NCBI RefSeq assembly: GCF_000186865.1
Contig: NW_008705577.1
Location: 223,947-287,946, forward strand
Reading direction: 5' to 3'
Origin: Aureococcus anophagefferens
Lineage: Eukaryota; Sar; Pelagophyceae; Pelagomonadales; Pelagomonadaceae
DNA length: 64,000 nucleotides
In this document: piece by piece, positions 19,582 to 28,892 of the stretch
How positions within the stretch are numbered: position 1 is the first letter of the stretch
Layout: the number at the start of each line of letters is the position of its first letter
The notes under the pieces: generated by a model
What the model was told of the DNA's origin: nothing
What the model saw: the letters and a program-made list of their open reading frames with translations, nothing else
The model's database searches: none
Translations under genes and position numbers: made by a program

Positions 19582-19940
19582 CGTCGCGCGACGATGCGCC
19601 GCGCAGCGCCGCCTTGAGCGCCGCGAGCGGCGGCGCGCCCGCCGACGACAACCGCGCGTTATAAGCTTGCCGCGCGACGCGCGTCGCGGCGAGATTTGAT
19701 GCGCTGATCCGAGGGCGTCACCAGCGGCCGTGGCGCATGTTCGGTCTCAGCAGGCCCCCAGACTCCATGCTCCGGGCTGCTGCCCTGGTTAACGTTGACC
19801 TTCAATGCCGCATAAACGCGGCATCACTGAAGCCGCAAGCTTGCAGAGCGCGGCCACGATCGCAAGTTGATCCTCGATAAAGCGACGCGCACGACGTGCA
19901 AGCTGCTGCGCGCGCCCCCCAAAACACCCCCCGTGCATCG
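19582..19940. other. Spacer, no gene seen
   Basis: A short AT-richer stretch with no frame of interest. It should hold the missing 5' exon or promoter of the homeobox gene and the promoter of the signal-peptide gene on the plus strand. Confidence 0.4.
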
Positions 19941-20462
19941 ATGACGTCGCCACACATCCTAAGCAAAGTCCTGCTGCTTTTGGCGCTGTCCGCGCCGGCG
20001 TTTATCGACGCGTTCAGCGCTTCCGCGATGTCGCACCGCCGACGAGCCGCCGGCGCGCGGTCCATGTACCCCCAGACGTCCGGGGCCTACCCCGGAGACA
20101 CGCCGCGGGCTGCCGGTGCCCTGAGCGCCTGGGACGCCGTCGGCCGGCTCCACCGGCGACGAGCCGCCGGCGCGCTGTCGATGTACCCGCAGTCGGCCTC
20201 CGCGGCCTACCCCGGGGACACGGCGCGGGGCGCCGGGGCCGCCATGAGCGCCTGGGACGCCGCGGCGCCCGTCGGTCTCCTGCATCCGGAGACCATCGCC
20301 CATTTGGTCGACTCGTTCGGCAAGGAGGTCTTCGAGAGCGACCCCGTCATGCGCGACTTCCTCGCGGACTTCGACCTGGGCGGGCCCATGTTCGCCATGA
20401 AACACCTCTCCAACTCGCACGTCACGAGCCGCCTCGTCGCCATGACGGCCTCGCTGAGATGA
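19941..20462 (+). CDS. Signal-peptide protein with a plastid-type N-terminus and internal repeat
   Basis: The chosen ATG at 19941 gives 173 residues starting MTSPHILSKVLLLLALSAP, a clear signal peptide. It is followed by AF in DAFSASAM, which resembles the ASAFAP-type plastid targeting motif of stramenopile algae; an in-frame ATG 45 bp upstream would only add polar residues. After that come two copies of a segment of about 40 residues (RRRAAGA, then SMYPQ, AYPGDT, AGA, SAWDA). The last 65 residues look like a folded helical region (LLHPETIAHLVDSFGKEVF). The stop is TGA at 20460. No family recognised. A further 3' exon cannot be ruled out. Confidence 0.55.
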   Translation: MTSPHILSKVLLLLALSAPAFIDAFSASAMSHRRRAAGARSMYPQTSGAYPGDTPRAAGALSAWDAVGRLHRRRAAGALSMYPQSASAAYPGDTARGAGAAMSAWDAAAPVGLLHPETIAHLVDSFGKEVFESDPVMRDFLADFDLGGPMFAMKHLSNSHVTSRLVAMTASLR

Positions 20463-22590
20463 GGCGCCGCGACCTCGAAAACCGCCCGCCCTGTGCCCCC
20501 CGGGCGCCGCCGCCGCCTCGCGCGCGGAGCCCTTCGCCCCTGTGTGTCCCTCGTCGTCGATGTGCCCACAGCCACCACAGGTCCTTCGCAGTAAGGATTT
20601 TGTTCGCTTATTTGTCGATCGCAACGTCCCCGCGGGAGCGACTCGGATCGTTATCTGTGGTCGGCTGTCGGCGCGCGCGTGCCACTCGCGGACGCTCTCC
20701 CGCAGCTCGCGTACCTCGGGCAGGGCGGCTCCCGGCGGCGTTCGTCCCGCCGGCCCGCGCCCGGATCTGGAAGTCCGGCCGCGGCGGCCGGGCGCGCACC
20801 GCGCGGTGGCCAGGGCGCGACTAGTACGGGACGACGTCGCTGCGTCTGCACAAGCCAGCCGCGGGACTGCTGGAGGCGCCGTCCGGGACGGCTCCATCCC
20901 GAGGCTTCCGCTAGGCTTCACTGGGCGAATCGCAACATCGATGTTGCTGTCTCCAAAACTTCCTGGCAAGTCCGCCTGGGGGCGCCACAGCTTTAGCAGG
21001 TCGGCCGCAGACTTTAGCGTCTCGCAGCACTAAGTGAGCACTCAGAGTCATATCACTCAGTCAGGTTGTGGCACCGCTTGTTCGAATGCCTTCAGCATGT
21101 CGTGGGACGGCTGTGCGCGCGAGGAATTCGCGCGCGACATTGTCTGCGCGTCGTCCTAAGCCTTCAAAGACGCGCATGATATGATCCCCGAAACTGAGCG
21201 TGTATGAGGGGGTTGCGGGTGGGGCGAAGGTGTGCGCGCGCCCTCCCAAGGGTATGCAACGCGCTCGTCGGCCACGTGCGCTCGTGCGCCTCTCGAGATT
21301 TGAACGCGCGCGCGTCCGTCGAAAACGCAGCGGTGCACGCGTCTGCGGTTCCAGCATCGTTTGTAGACTATATTAGGCCGTGCGGAGCGCTTCTACTCTC
21401 TCTGGGAGCGCTCATAGACCGCAAGCAAGTCCTTGCCTCGGCCTACAAGCGAGATTCAGCATGAAAGTACCCGCGCTGCCGCGCTGTCCGCCGCGTCGGG
21501 CGTGCCCCGGGGCCACGGGGGGGTGGTTCTGAGGGCCGAGGGGGGTCCTTGGGGGCTCCCCGAAGATCCAAACTATGTCAAACGGAGTCGATGGCCGCGT
21601 GTAAAGGTCGTTTTACGGGGACGGCTATGGTGGGCTCGGCTTCGAAACACCAAAATCTCTCCTTCGTGCGGGTTCTGGACGCGACCGAGCTAGTCCTGGT
21701 GGTCGTAGAGGTCCGTGTGGACGCTCGAGGCCTCGGCGAGGTCGCTCACGTCGTGGGAGCTCCTCGCGGGCCGTCCGAACGTCTGCGCCGACCGAGTCGT
21801 CCGCGGGTCCCGTGGGCAAGTAGGTGGCTGGACAGCGCCTCTCGGTCAGAAGCTGCGCGGCGTGCCACGCGCTCGGCGGCACGCCCGCGTGCGATCGTGT
21901 ACCGCGCGCTGGTCGAGAGCTTCTTCGCGTCAGTCGCCGGGAAATCGTCTCGCGCGCTGAGAAAGTCGGGCGCGCGCGCGCGTAGAGTTGACAGAGCGCT
22001 GGAGCGTCGGGAGGCGCCCCTCCAGGGCCGCGGCGGCCGCGTGTCGCCGTATTTCAGCACGCTGCCGCGATTACTCGTAGGACTTGCAGTACCGACGGCG
22101 GAGCTGTCGACGCCTGAGCTGTCTACGGCGCTTTCGGGTGCGCTCGAAGGCTAAGATACGTGGTTTTGGCCAGGGATGACCACTCGCGTCGTCGCGCGCG
22201 GCGGGCCGCCGTGCGAATTTCAATCGACGCGCCCTGGCGCCGGCCCGGGTGTCGCTTTATGCCCCCGGGTCGACGCAGCGACGTTGGGTCTATGTTTCAA
22301 AAACAGCGACGATCTTCGTTCGCGCCGCGCGCGCGCGGGGTCGTCGAGCCACATTTCGAGAGGAAGCCGCGCTCCGTTCGCGGTTCTTAGACCACTCGAC
22401 GACGCGTCTCGTCGCGCTTCGAGTTCGTTCCTATGGCAGCTCGCCCCCCGGCGGCGACTGAAATTCGCCCGTAACGACGTCGGTGCATGCTGAATCTCGC
22501 TTGTACCAAGGACGGCCTGAGCGCGGCGCGCGGCGCGCAGGGCGCGCTCAACGACGAGTCCATCGAGTGCTTCGGCGGCCAGGAGACGCT
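20463..22590. other. 2.1-kb gene-poor stretch
   Basis: Composition is less GC-extreme than in the genes and frames are short or Arg-rich on both strands. Possible relics are a minus-strand terminal exon ending at 21690 and a weak plus frame at 20542-21033 (SKDFVRLFVDRNVPAGATRI). I see no RNA gene, mobile-element end or long repeat. It could be the end of the upstream gene, a non-coding RNA, or decayed sequence. Confidence 0.4.
21690..22060 (-). CDS. Possible gene fragment with a good terminal exon
   Basis: Read leftwards, a frame with coding-like third positions ends at TAG 21692-21690 (RSSHDVSDLAEASSVHTDLY then DHQD). A frame that opens with ATG near 22060 (MLKYGDTRPP) and contains ARDDFPATDAKKLSTSARYT could be an earlier exon. 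The link between them is unclear and no domain is visible. Confidence 0.2.
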
Positions 22591-22596
22591 CGTCGA

Positions 22597-22823
22597 GCTA
22601 CGCGAGGAGCGGTCCCGCGGTCCGGCGCGCGTCCGCGGCCGCGCGGCCGCCCCAGGCAACGATGACGTCCTCGTCGAGGTCGCGCAAGCGGGCGCTCTCG
22701 GAGTCGGAGCCGGCCTCCGCGAGCTACGCGAGGAGCGGTCCCGCGGTCCGGCGCGCGTCCGCGGCCGCGCGGCCGCCCCAGGCAACGATGACGTCCTCGT
22801 CGAGGTCGCGCAAGCGGGCGCTC
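22597..22823. repeat. Tandem duplication, period 126 bp, containing the start codon
   Basis: A segment of about 105 bp (GAGCTACGCGAGGAGCGGTC to AAGCGGGCGCTC) occurs twice, 126 bp apart. Each copy carries the same ATGACGTCCTCGTCGAGGTC, so the receptor-kinase gene has two identical in-frame start contexts at 22662 and 22788. Confidence 0.9.
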
Positions 22824-25655
22824 GTCGCGCTCGTCGCGCTGGCGGTCCTCGGGAGGACCGCGCACGCGGACTCCTTGCCGACGGCGGCGCCGTCGACGGC
22901 GGCGCCTTCGACGGCGGCGCCTTCGACGGCGGCGCCGTCGACGCTCCTGCCGACGCCACTGCCGTCGCCTTTTCCGACGACGGCCACTCCGTCGCCGCGG
23001 CCTAGCGTGCCACCGACGACCTCGACCGCTCCGTCCTCGGCGCCGAGCGCGAGCCCGTCGCCCGCACCGAGCAGCGCGCCGTACGAATCGAACCATCGAA
23101 GCCTGGCCTCCGGGTCTGGGCCGACGGCGTCCCCCGTTCCTTCGCCGCGGCGCGCGCCTTACATCCTTCACCGCAGGTCCGTCGTCCCGACCGCGGCGCC
23201 TATGCCCGCGCCGACGCGCGGCCCGACGCCGCTCCCGACGGCGCTCCCGAGCGGCCGGCCGTCGCCGGCGCCGACGCCCGTGCCCGAGCCCGTGCCGAGC
23301 TGTGTGGAAATCAACCAGTGAGCTGGGACGTCGGGGCCAAACTTCAGAAATCTCTAGCTCGGTCAAATCGAAGTCGATTCGGCTGATTTTTTGGACGAAT
23401 CGATTGCTCTCGTCGAGTTCTCGAAGCACAGCGAAATAGTCTGGTCCAAACCGTTCGATTACGCGCACATTGAAGTCGGATTCAAGATTTGATTTCCACA
23501 CAGGTGCCGAGCGCGGCGCCGACGTTGCCGCCGACCTTCCATCCGACGGCGGTCTGCGGCGAGGACGTGCTCGACGCGTGGGCCCTCGCGACGTCCTTCG
23601 AGGACGGCTGGGGCGAGTGGTCCGGCGGCGAGACGTACGACTCGTCCGACGGCTGGTCCTGCGACGGCTTCGACCGCTGCTGGAGCCGGGCCCGCGAGTC
23701 CAACGCCGACGGCGACGCGACGGGCGCGACGGCGCCGTCCGACGGCTCCTGGTGGGCCTTCGTGGAGAGCAGCAACGACGGCTGGCAGTCGGCGGACCCG
23801 GACGACTCGCACCCGAGCAAGCGCTTCATCCTGCGGTCGCCGCCCTTCCCCGCGAGCCTCGGCGACGGCTCGGGCCTGCTCTGGCCGCCGAGCTGCGAGC
23901 TCGCGCTCGCCTTCGACTACGCCATGTACGGCGCGGACGTCGGCGAATTGAGCCTCGTCGCCACGGGCTGCTTCGACGACGACGCCGCGGACTGCAGCGA
24001 CTGCTTCGACGCGGCGGCCTGCGCGCTGACCTGCGGCGCCTGCGGCGACGCCGACGCGGAGACGACGCTCTGGTCCGCGTCGGGCGACCAGGGCGACGCG
24101 TGGTTCTCGACGCTCGTGGAGGTGCCGACCTGTGCCGGAAACAGCCAGTGGTTTGGGACGTCCCGACCAAACTTCAAACCTCTCTCTAGCTCGGTCAAAT
24201 CGAAGTCGATTCGGCTGATTTTTGGACGAATCGATTGCTCTCGTCGAGTTCTCGAAGCAGAGCGAAAGAGTCTGAAACCGTTCGATTACGTTGAAGTCGG
24301 CTTGAAGATTTGATTTCCACGCAGGTCCCGACGGGCACGGCGACGCTCGAGTTCGTCGCGGTGACGGGCGCGGGCGCGCTGAGCGACTTCGCCCTCGACT
24401 TCGTGCGCCTCGCGCCGTCGCCGTCGCCCGCGCCGACGGCGACGGCCTACCCGACCGCGGGGCCGTCGCCGACGCCGACGCCGGCGCCGTCGGCGTCGCC
24501 GACGGCGCCGCCGTCCGCCGCGCCGACGCCCCTGCCCGAGCCCGCGCCGTCGCCGGCGCCGTCCTTCAACCCGTCGCCGGCGCCGTCGCTGCGGCCCTCG
24601 CCGGCGCCGTCCGCGTCGCCGTCGCCCGCGCCGTCGGCCGCGCCGATCCCCGCGCCGTCGCCGTCGCCGACCCACGCGCCGACGCCCGCGCCGACGATGT
24701 TCCTCGAGCCGACGCCCGCGCCGTCGGCGACGCCGTCGCTCATGCCGACGTCGTCCCCGGGCTCCGGCGGCGGCTCCGGCGGCGGCCCGGGCGCGGGCTT
24801 CGCCGTCGGCATCGCGCTCGGCGTCATCGGGTTCCTGGCCTGCTGCGGAGCCGAGAAACGGTGATTCACGCTTCGCGAGTATGACTTCCCCGAGAGACCG
24901 CTCTGAGAGACCACTCCGAGAGACCACTGCTCGAGAGACCGCTCCGAGAGACCGCTCCGAGAGACCGCTCCGAGAGACCGCTCCGAGAGACCGCTCCGAG
25001 AGACCGCTCCGAGAGACCGCTCCGAGAGACCGCTTCGAGAGACCGCTTCGAGAGACCGCTCCGAGAGACGATCTAACATCGCACGAATCGAAATTCCCGC
25101 CTTTCCTAGGCCTGCTGCGTCGCCGGCTGCGTCGGCTACCGCGTCTACACGGACAAGACCGACGCGCCGCCGTCCAAGTACGCGGCCCAGGAGTCCAAGG
25201 ACGAGGAGCGCGGGTCCTTCGACAACGGGCGGCCGCCCGAGTACGAGCTGCGCCAGTTCGTGCGCGACGCGCCGGACGGGCCGCGGCCGCCGGCGGGCCG
25301 CTGGTCCGAGGAGGACGCGCTCCTGCGCGGCTGCGTCGACGCCGACGCCGAATTGCTGATGGACGACCCCACGGACAGCGTGTCCGTGGACCTCGTCGAC
25401 GGCGAGCGGCCCGCGGGGCTCCTCGACTCGACGGAGGGCTGGCCCCTCGAGGTCCTCGCCTTCGCGCGGCGCGCCGAGGACGGCGGCTCGCCGCCGCCGC
25501 GGTCGAGCGTCGAGGCGATCCGCGCGGACGCGCGGTCCCAGAGCGACCGGGGCCGGACGTCGCGGACGTCGTCGGCGTCCCAGGACGACGGGGCGACCTA
25601 CGACCGCCTCGTGCAGCCCCGGCCCCGCGCGCCGACGCGCGAGTCGGACCCGCCG

Positions 25656-25689
<34 letters not shown>

Positions 25690-27146
25690 TGCGGACGTCG
25701 TCGCCGCGGTCGGCGGCGCCGCGGTCGCCGCGGTCGCCGCGGTCGCCGCGGCGCCGCGCGGCGACGGCCGTCGGCGACTTCGACGTGACGCACATGATCG
25801 GCAAGGGCGCCTTCGGGCGCGTGCTCCTGGCGTCGAAGCGGTCCGGGAGCGAGCGCGGCCGCGCGTTCGCCGTCAAGGTGCTCGACAAGGAGGTCGTCCG
25901 CGCGACGGGCCAGGCGGCGCACACGCGCGCGGAGCGCGAGACCCTGGCGTCGCTGCGCCACCCCTTCGTCGTGCGCCTGCGCTACGCGTTCCAGTCCAAG
26001 GAGCGGCTCTACCTCGTCACGGACTTCTACGCGGGCGGCAGCCTCGAGCGCCACATGGACGACGCGCACCCGACGGGCCTGGGCGACGCGCGGACGGAGT
26101 TCTACGCGGCGCAGCTCGTGTCGGCGCTGCGCCACTGCCACGCCGCGGGCGTCGTGCACCGCGACATCAAGCCGGGCAACGTCCTCGTCGACAGCCGGGG
26201 CTACTGCGCGCTGACGGATTTCGGGCTCTGCGCGCTGGGCGTCCTCGAGGACGGCGCGCCGCTGCGGTCCTTCTGCGGCACCGTGACCTACATGGGGCCC
26301 GAGCTCCTCGTGGGCCAGGCCTACGGCACGTCCGTCGACTTCTGGGCCCTCGGCGCGCTCGTCTTCGAGATGGCGTCGGGCCGGCCGCCGTTCGAGGACG
26401 CGAACCGGCGGCGCATGTTCTACGCGATCCTGCACCTGCCGCCGCCCTTTCCTTTGGACTTCTCCAACGAGTTGATCGATTTGCTGAGCGGGCTGTTGGA
26501 GAAGCGGCCGGAGCGGCGCCTCGGCGTGAAGCGGCCCACCCCAAAACCGAAGCCCGACGAGGCGAAGACGCCGTCGAAGAAGAAGCGCAAGCCGTCCGTG
26601 CTCGGCGCGTTGCTCTCGCGGTCGTCGTCGCGGGGCGCCGGCGACGACGGCCCCGACGAGGCCGCGGCGCCGGGCGACGGCGACGACGGCGACGACCGCT
26701 TCTCCCGGGGCGACGACGAGCTCAAGCGGTCCGCGTATTTCGCGAACGTCGACTGGGCGGCGCTCGTCGCGCGCCAGCTCGCGCCGCCCTGGGTGCCGAA
26801 CCTCGTCGACGACCACGACATCGCCTACGTGCCCAAGAAGGTCGCGGACCGGCGCTCCGCGAGCCTACAGGACGAGTTCCGCGACGACGGCCTCCCGGCG
26901 TCGCGCGGCGGCGAGGCGCGCATCTCGCGCCAGACGGCGTCCTTCCAGATCGACGACGACAACGCCGACGCGTCGGCCGTGCGCCGCCTGCGCCAGCAGA
27001 ACCCCTGGGCCGACTTCAGCTTCGCGGCGCCGCCGCGCGGCGAGACCGTCGCCGCGCGCGCGCCCGTGGACATGATCCGGCCGCCGCCCGCGCCGCCGCG
27101 CGAGCGGAAGAAGGACCGCGCGCGGTCGCCCGCGAACGCGTCGTAA
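22788..27146 (+). CDS. Predicted MAM-domain receptor with a cytosolic AGC kinase
   Basis: Exons 22788-23291, 23504-24121, 24325-24837 and 25110-27146, all phase 0, give 1,223 residues. Order: signal peptide (RALVALVALAVLGRTAHADS); Pro-Thr stalk to about 185; a MAM-like domain at about 190-405 (ATSFEDGW, LALAFDYAMYGADVGELSLV, LWSASGDQGDAWF, DFALDFVRL) with an inserted Cys-rich loop; a second PT/PS stalk; a transmembrane helix at about 530-556 (GFAVGIALGVIGFL joined to ACCVAGCVGYRVY); an acidic juxtamembrane region with poly-Pro; and a kinase from about 768. Kinase features: GKGAFG loop, AVKV lysine, HRDIKPGN, TDFGLC, SFCGTVTYMGPE. The AGC-specific C-tail FANVDWAALVARQLAPPWVP and a hydrophobic motif WADFSF follow. 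Introns 1 and 2 are introners; intron 3 (24838-25109) needs a GC donor. The start at 22788 puts the signal peptide first; 22662 would add 42 residues. Ligand and pathway are unknown. Confidence 0.8.
23300..23503 (+). mobile_element. Introner element (copy 2)
   Basis: A 204-bp element between exact 8-bp duplications GTGCCGAG (23292-23299 and 23504-23511). The terminal inverted repeats are perfect over 15 bp (CTGTGTGGAAATCAA). The 212-nt intron runs from the GT of the left duplication to the element's final AG and rejoins EP-VPSAAPT in phase 0. It shares the core TCGGCTGATTTTTTGGACGA with the other copies but has different ends from copies 1 and 4. Confidence 0.92.
24130..24324 (+). mobile_element. 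Introner element (copy 3)
   Basis: A 195-bp element between GTGCCGAC (24122-24129) and GTCCCGAC (24325-24332), a 7 of 8 match, so slightly older or mutated. Its right end TTTGATTTCCACGCAG matches copy 2; the left end CTGTGCCGGAAACAGC has drifted. It is inserted within the MAM-coding part of the same gene as copy 2. The intron of 203 nt rejoins TLVE-VPTGTATLEF in phase 0. Confidence 0.9.
24838..25109 (+). other. GC-AG intron with CGAGAGACCGCTC minisatellite
   Basis: The intron begins GCCTGCTGCG and the downstream exon begins with the same ten bases, so the two ends look like a target duplication. Only a GC donor here joins the transmembrane frame to the kinase frame. Inside, CGAGAGACCGCTC is repeated about ten times (24893-25075). 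If the intron is kept, the protein stops at 24862 just after the membrane helix. Confidence 0.7.
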
Positions 27147-27318
27147 AGCAATTCGGGAGCCATGACGCGGCGGGCGTGTCTCTGGCAATTTTAAGCGATC
27201 TCGAAAAGCGACCCCCGGCAAAACGAGCTGCTTCTTGACCTCAATTAAAATACCATCCGCATTGTCAAGGCACGACCGCAGCCTCGTCGCGCCGCGCGCC
27301 CCCCCCACGTCGCTCGCC

Positions 27319-27672
27319 ATGTCCTCCGCTGACTGTCTCGCGATGCTCAAGGGGCGCGAGGACCTGCTCGTGAACCGGCGCGAGTCTCCGGCCAAGGTCG
27401 AGAAGCTCAAGAAAGTCCGCTTGGCCATCGCCGCGCTCGAGGGCCGCCTCCCGACGCGCTCCCCGTCGCGCTCCCGGTCGCGCTCCCGCGGCCGCCGCCG
27501 CCGCCGCCGCTCCCGCTCCCGCTCCTCGAACGCGCCCCCGTGGGAGACGGAGGACGACCGCTGGCTCCGCAAGCAGAACGAAAAGATGGTCCGCGAAATG
27601 GAGGCGATCCACAAGCAACAGCAGCAGATCGACCGCGACGACCTCGATCGTTTGCGCCAGAGGTTCCGCTAG
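27319..27672 (+). CDS. Small Arg-Ser-rich protein
   Basis: 117 residues from ATG 27319; an in-frame ATG is not required upstream. Residues 1-45 are helical (MSSADCLAMLKGREDLLVNR). Residues 48-75 are an RS-type tract (SPSRSRSRSRGRRRRRR). The end is a charged helix (WLRKQNEKMVREMEAIHKQQ). RS tracts in such proteins usually mark spliceosome-associated nuclear factors and are phosphorylated by SR kinases. There is no RRM, so it is not a classical SR protein, and I cannot name it. Confidence 0.65.
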   Translation: MSSADCLAMLKGREDLLVNRRESPAKVEKLKKVRLAIAALEGRLPTRSPSRSRSRSRGRRRRRRSRSRSSNAPPWETEDDRWLRKQNEKMVREMEAIHKQQQQIDRDDLDRLRQRFR

Positions 27673-27827
27673 GCGAAGGGCCGCATCGTCATGGTCTACG
27701 GCGCGCGCCGCTAGAGCGCGCGCTACGACCGCCGGCCGCCTTCGCGCGTGGCGTATCCAGCCGGAATCCCGCGCGCTCTCCCCCACGACCCCCGACTACG
27801 ACTCCACTAAGCACAAGCCTCACACAA

Positions 27828-28772
27828 TCAGGGAGCCTCGGCCGCGACGACGCGCGACACGCAGCCGAGGCGCTCGCCGAGGGACGTGAGCTTCCCGGCG
27901 AGCGCGGCGAGGTCGCCCTCAAGGTCGACGATCTCGTCCCGGAACATGCGCCCGACGGGGCTGCCATCGTTTCGGTCGGGGTGGCTGCGTCGCGCGTCGC
28001 TCTCCGAGCCGCTGCGCCGGCTCTCCGAGCCGCTGCGTCGGCTTTCCGACCGTTCGAAGAAGGACGAGGCGTAGCCCGCGGACGGCGGCGCGCTCCCGGC
28101 GGACGGCGGCGCGCTCGCGGCGTCGCTCGGGCTCGCGGCGTCGCTCGAGCCATAGCTCCCCGCGGCCCAGTCGTCGACGCGGACGCCGCTCGACGGCGTC
28201 CGCGCGCGCCGCGACTTCGGGCTCCCGAAGTGCATGCCGGACACGGGCTTCCGCCGCCGCTCCGGCGACGCGGGCCTCGGCCGCTCGGGCGACTCCCAGG
28301 GCGCCGGGCTCCGCGGCGACCGCGCGCCGCCCCAGGGCGGCCGCGCCTTGCGCGGCCGCGGCGACGACCGCGGCGACGTCGGCGACGACGTCATGGAAAT
28401 CATGCGGCCCGGCGAGCAGGGCTTGAGGGACACGGGCGACGCGTAGGCCCGGGGCACGAAGCCGCTGCGGTCCGCGTCGTCGGCGACGGTGACGAGCATC
28501 CAGCCGTCGGCGCCTCGGGCCTCGAGCTCCGGCGTGGATTCGACGATCTCGCCCTTGCGCACCGTGAGCTCCGTCTTCGGGTCCTCGGCGAAGAAGTCGT
28601 AGACGACGACGAAGGTGCGGCTCAGGCGCTTGCGCGCCGCCTTCGCCAGCGCCTCGGCGGCGGCGCGGGCTGCGGCCTCGGCCTCGGCGCGCTCCTTGGC
28701 CAGCGCCGCGGCCTCGGCCTCGCGCCGCTTCGCGATTCGCTCGGCGGCCACGAGGGCCGCGCGCATGCTCAT
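27828..28772 (-). CDS. SH3-domain protein with coiled-coil N-terminus
   Basis: 314 residues in one exon. Residues 1-50 form an Ala/Glu/Lys helix. Residues 53-113 form an SH3 domain: VVVYDFFAEDPKTELTVRKG (ALYDF-type start and ELxxxKGE), then DGWMLV and GFVPRAY. The middle is rich in Ser-Pro and Arg with a repeated RRSGSES, likely disordered and phosphorylated. The end (EIVDLEGDLAALAGKLTSLG) is a helix that could pair with the first. SH3 domains bind proline-rich ligands; an adaptor role is inferred. It is convergent with the RS protein, about 155 bp apart. Confidence 0.8.
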   Translation of the reverse strand: MSMRAALVAAERIAKRREAEAAALAKERAEAEAAARAAAEALAKAARKRLSRTFVVVYDFFAEDPKTELTVRKGEIVESTPELEARGADGWMLVTVADDADRSGFVPRAYASPVSLKPCSPGRMISMTSSPTSPRSSPRPRKARPPWGGARSPRSPAPWESPERPRPASPERRRKPVSGMHFGSPKSRRARTPSSGVRVDDWAAGSYGSSDAASPSDAASAPPSAGSAPPSAGYASSFFERSESRRSGSESRRSGSESDARRSHPDRNDGSPVGRMFRDEIVDLEGDLAALAGKLTSLGERLGCVSRVVAAEAP

Positions 28773-28892
28773 GGCGTGCTAGCGATGAGGCGACGCTGGG
28801 ACGGAGCGGCCGGGCAGCCCGCTCTCACGACGCGGCCATGCTGATAACAGCTCGCACGGCACCATCGACATCTTGACTTTGGAGATCGTGCG

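Noticed and set aside
20542..21033. Plus-strand frame with SKDFVRLFVDRNVPAGATRI
   Set aside because: Part of it reads like protein but the rest is Arg/Pro/Ala shadow and no start, domain or splice pattern supports it.
24893..25075. Coding reading of the CGAGAGACCGCTC repeat (SERPLRETAPRD)
   Set aside because: It lies within an intron needed to join the membrane and kinase exons; the frame is a repeat artefact.
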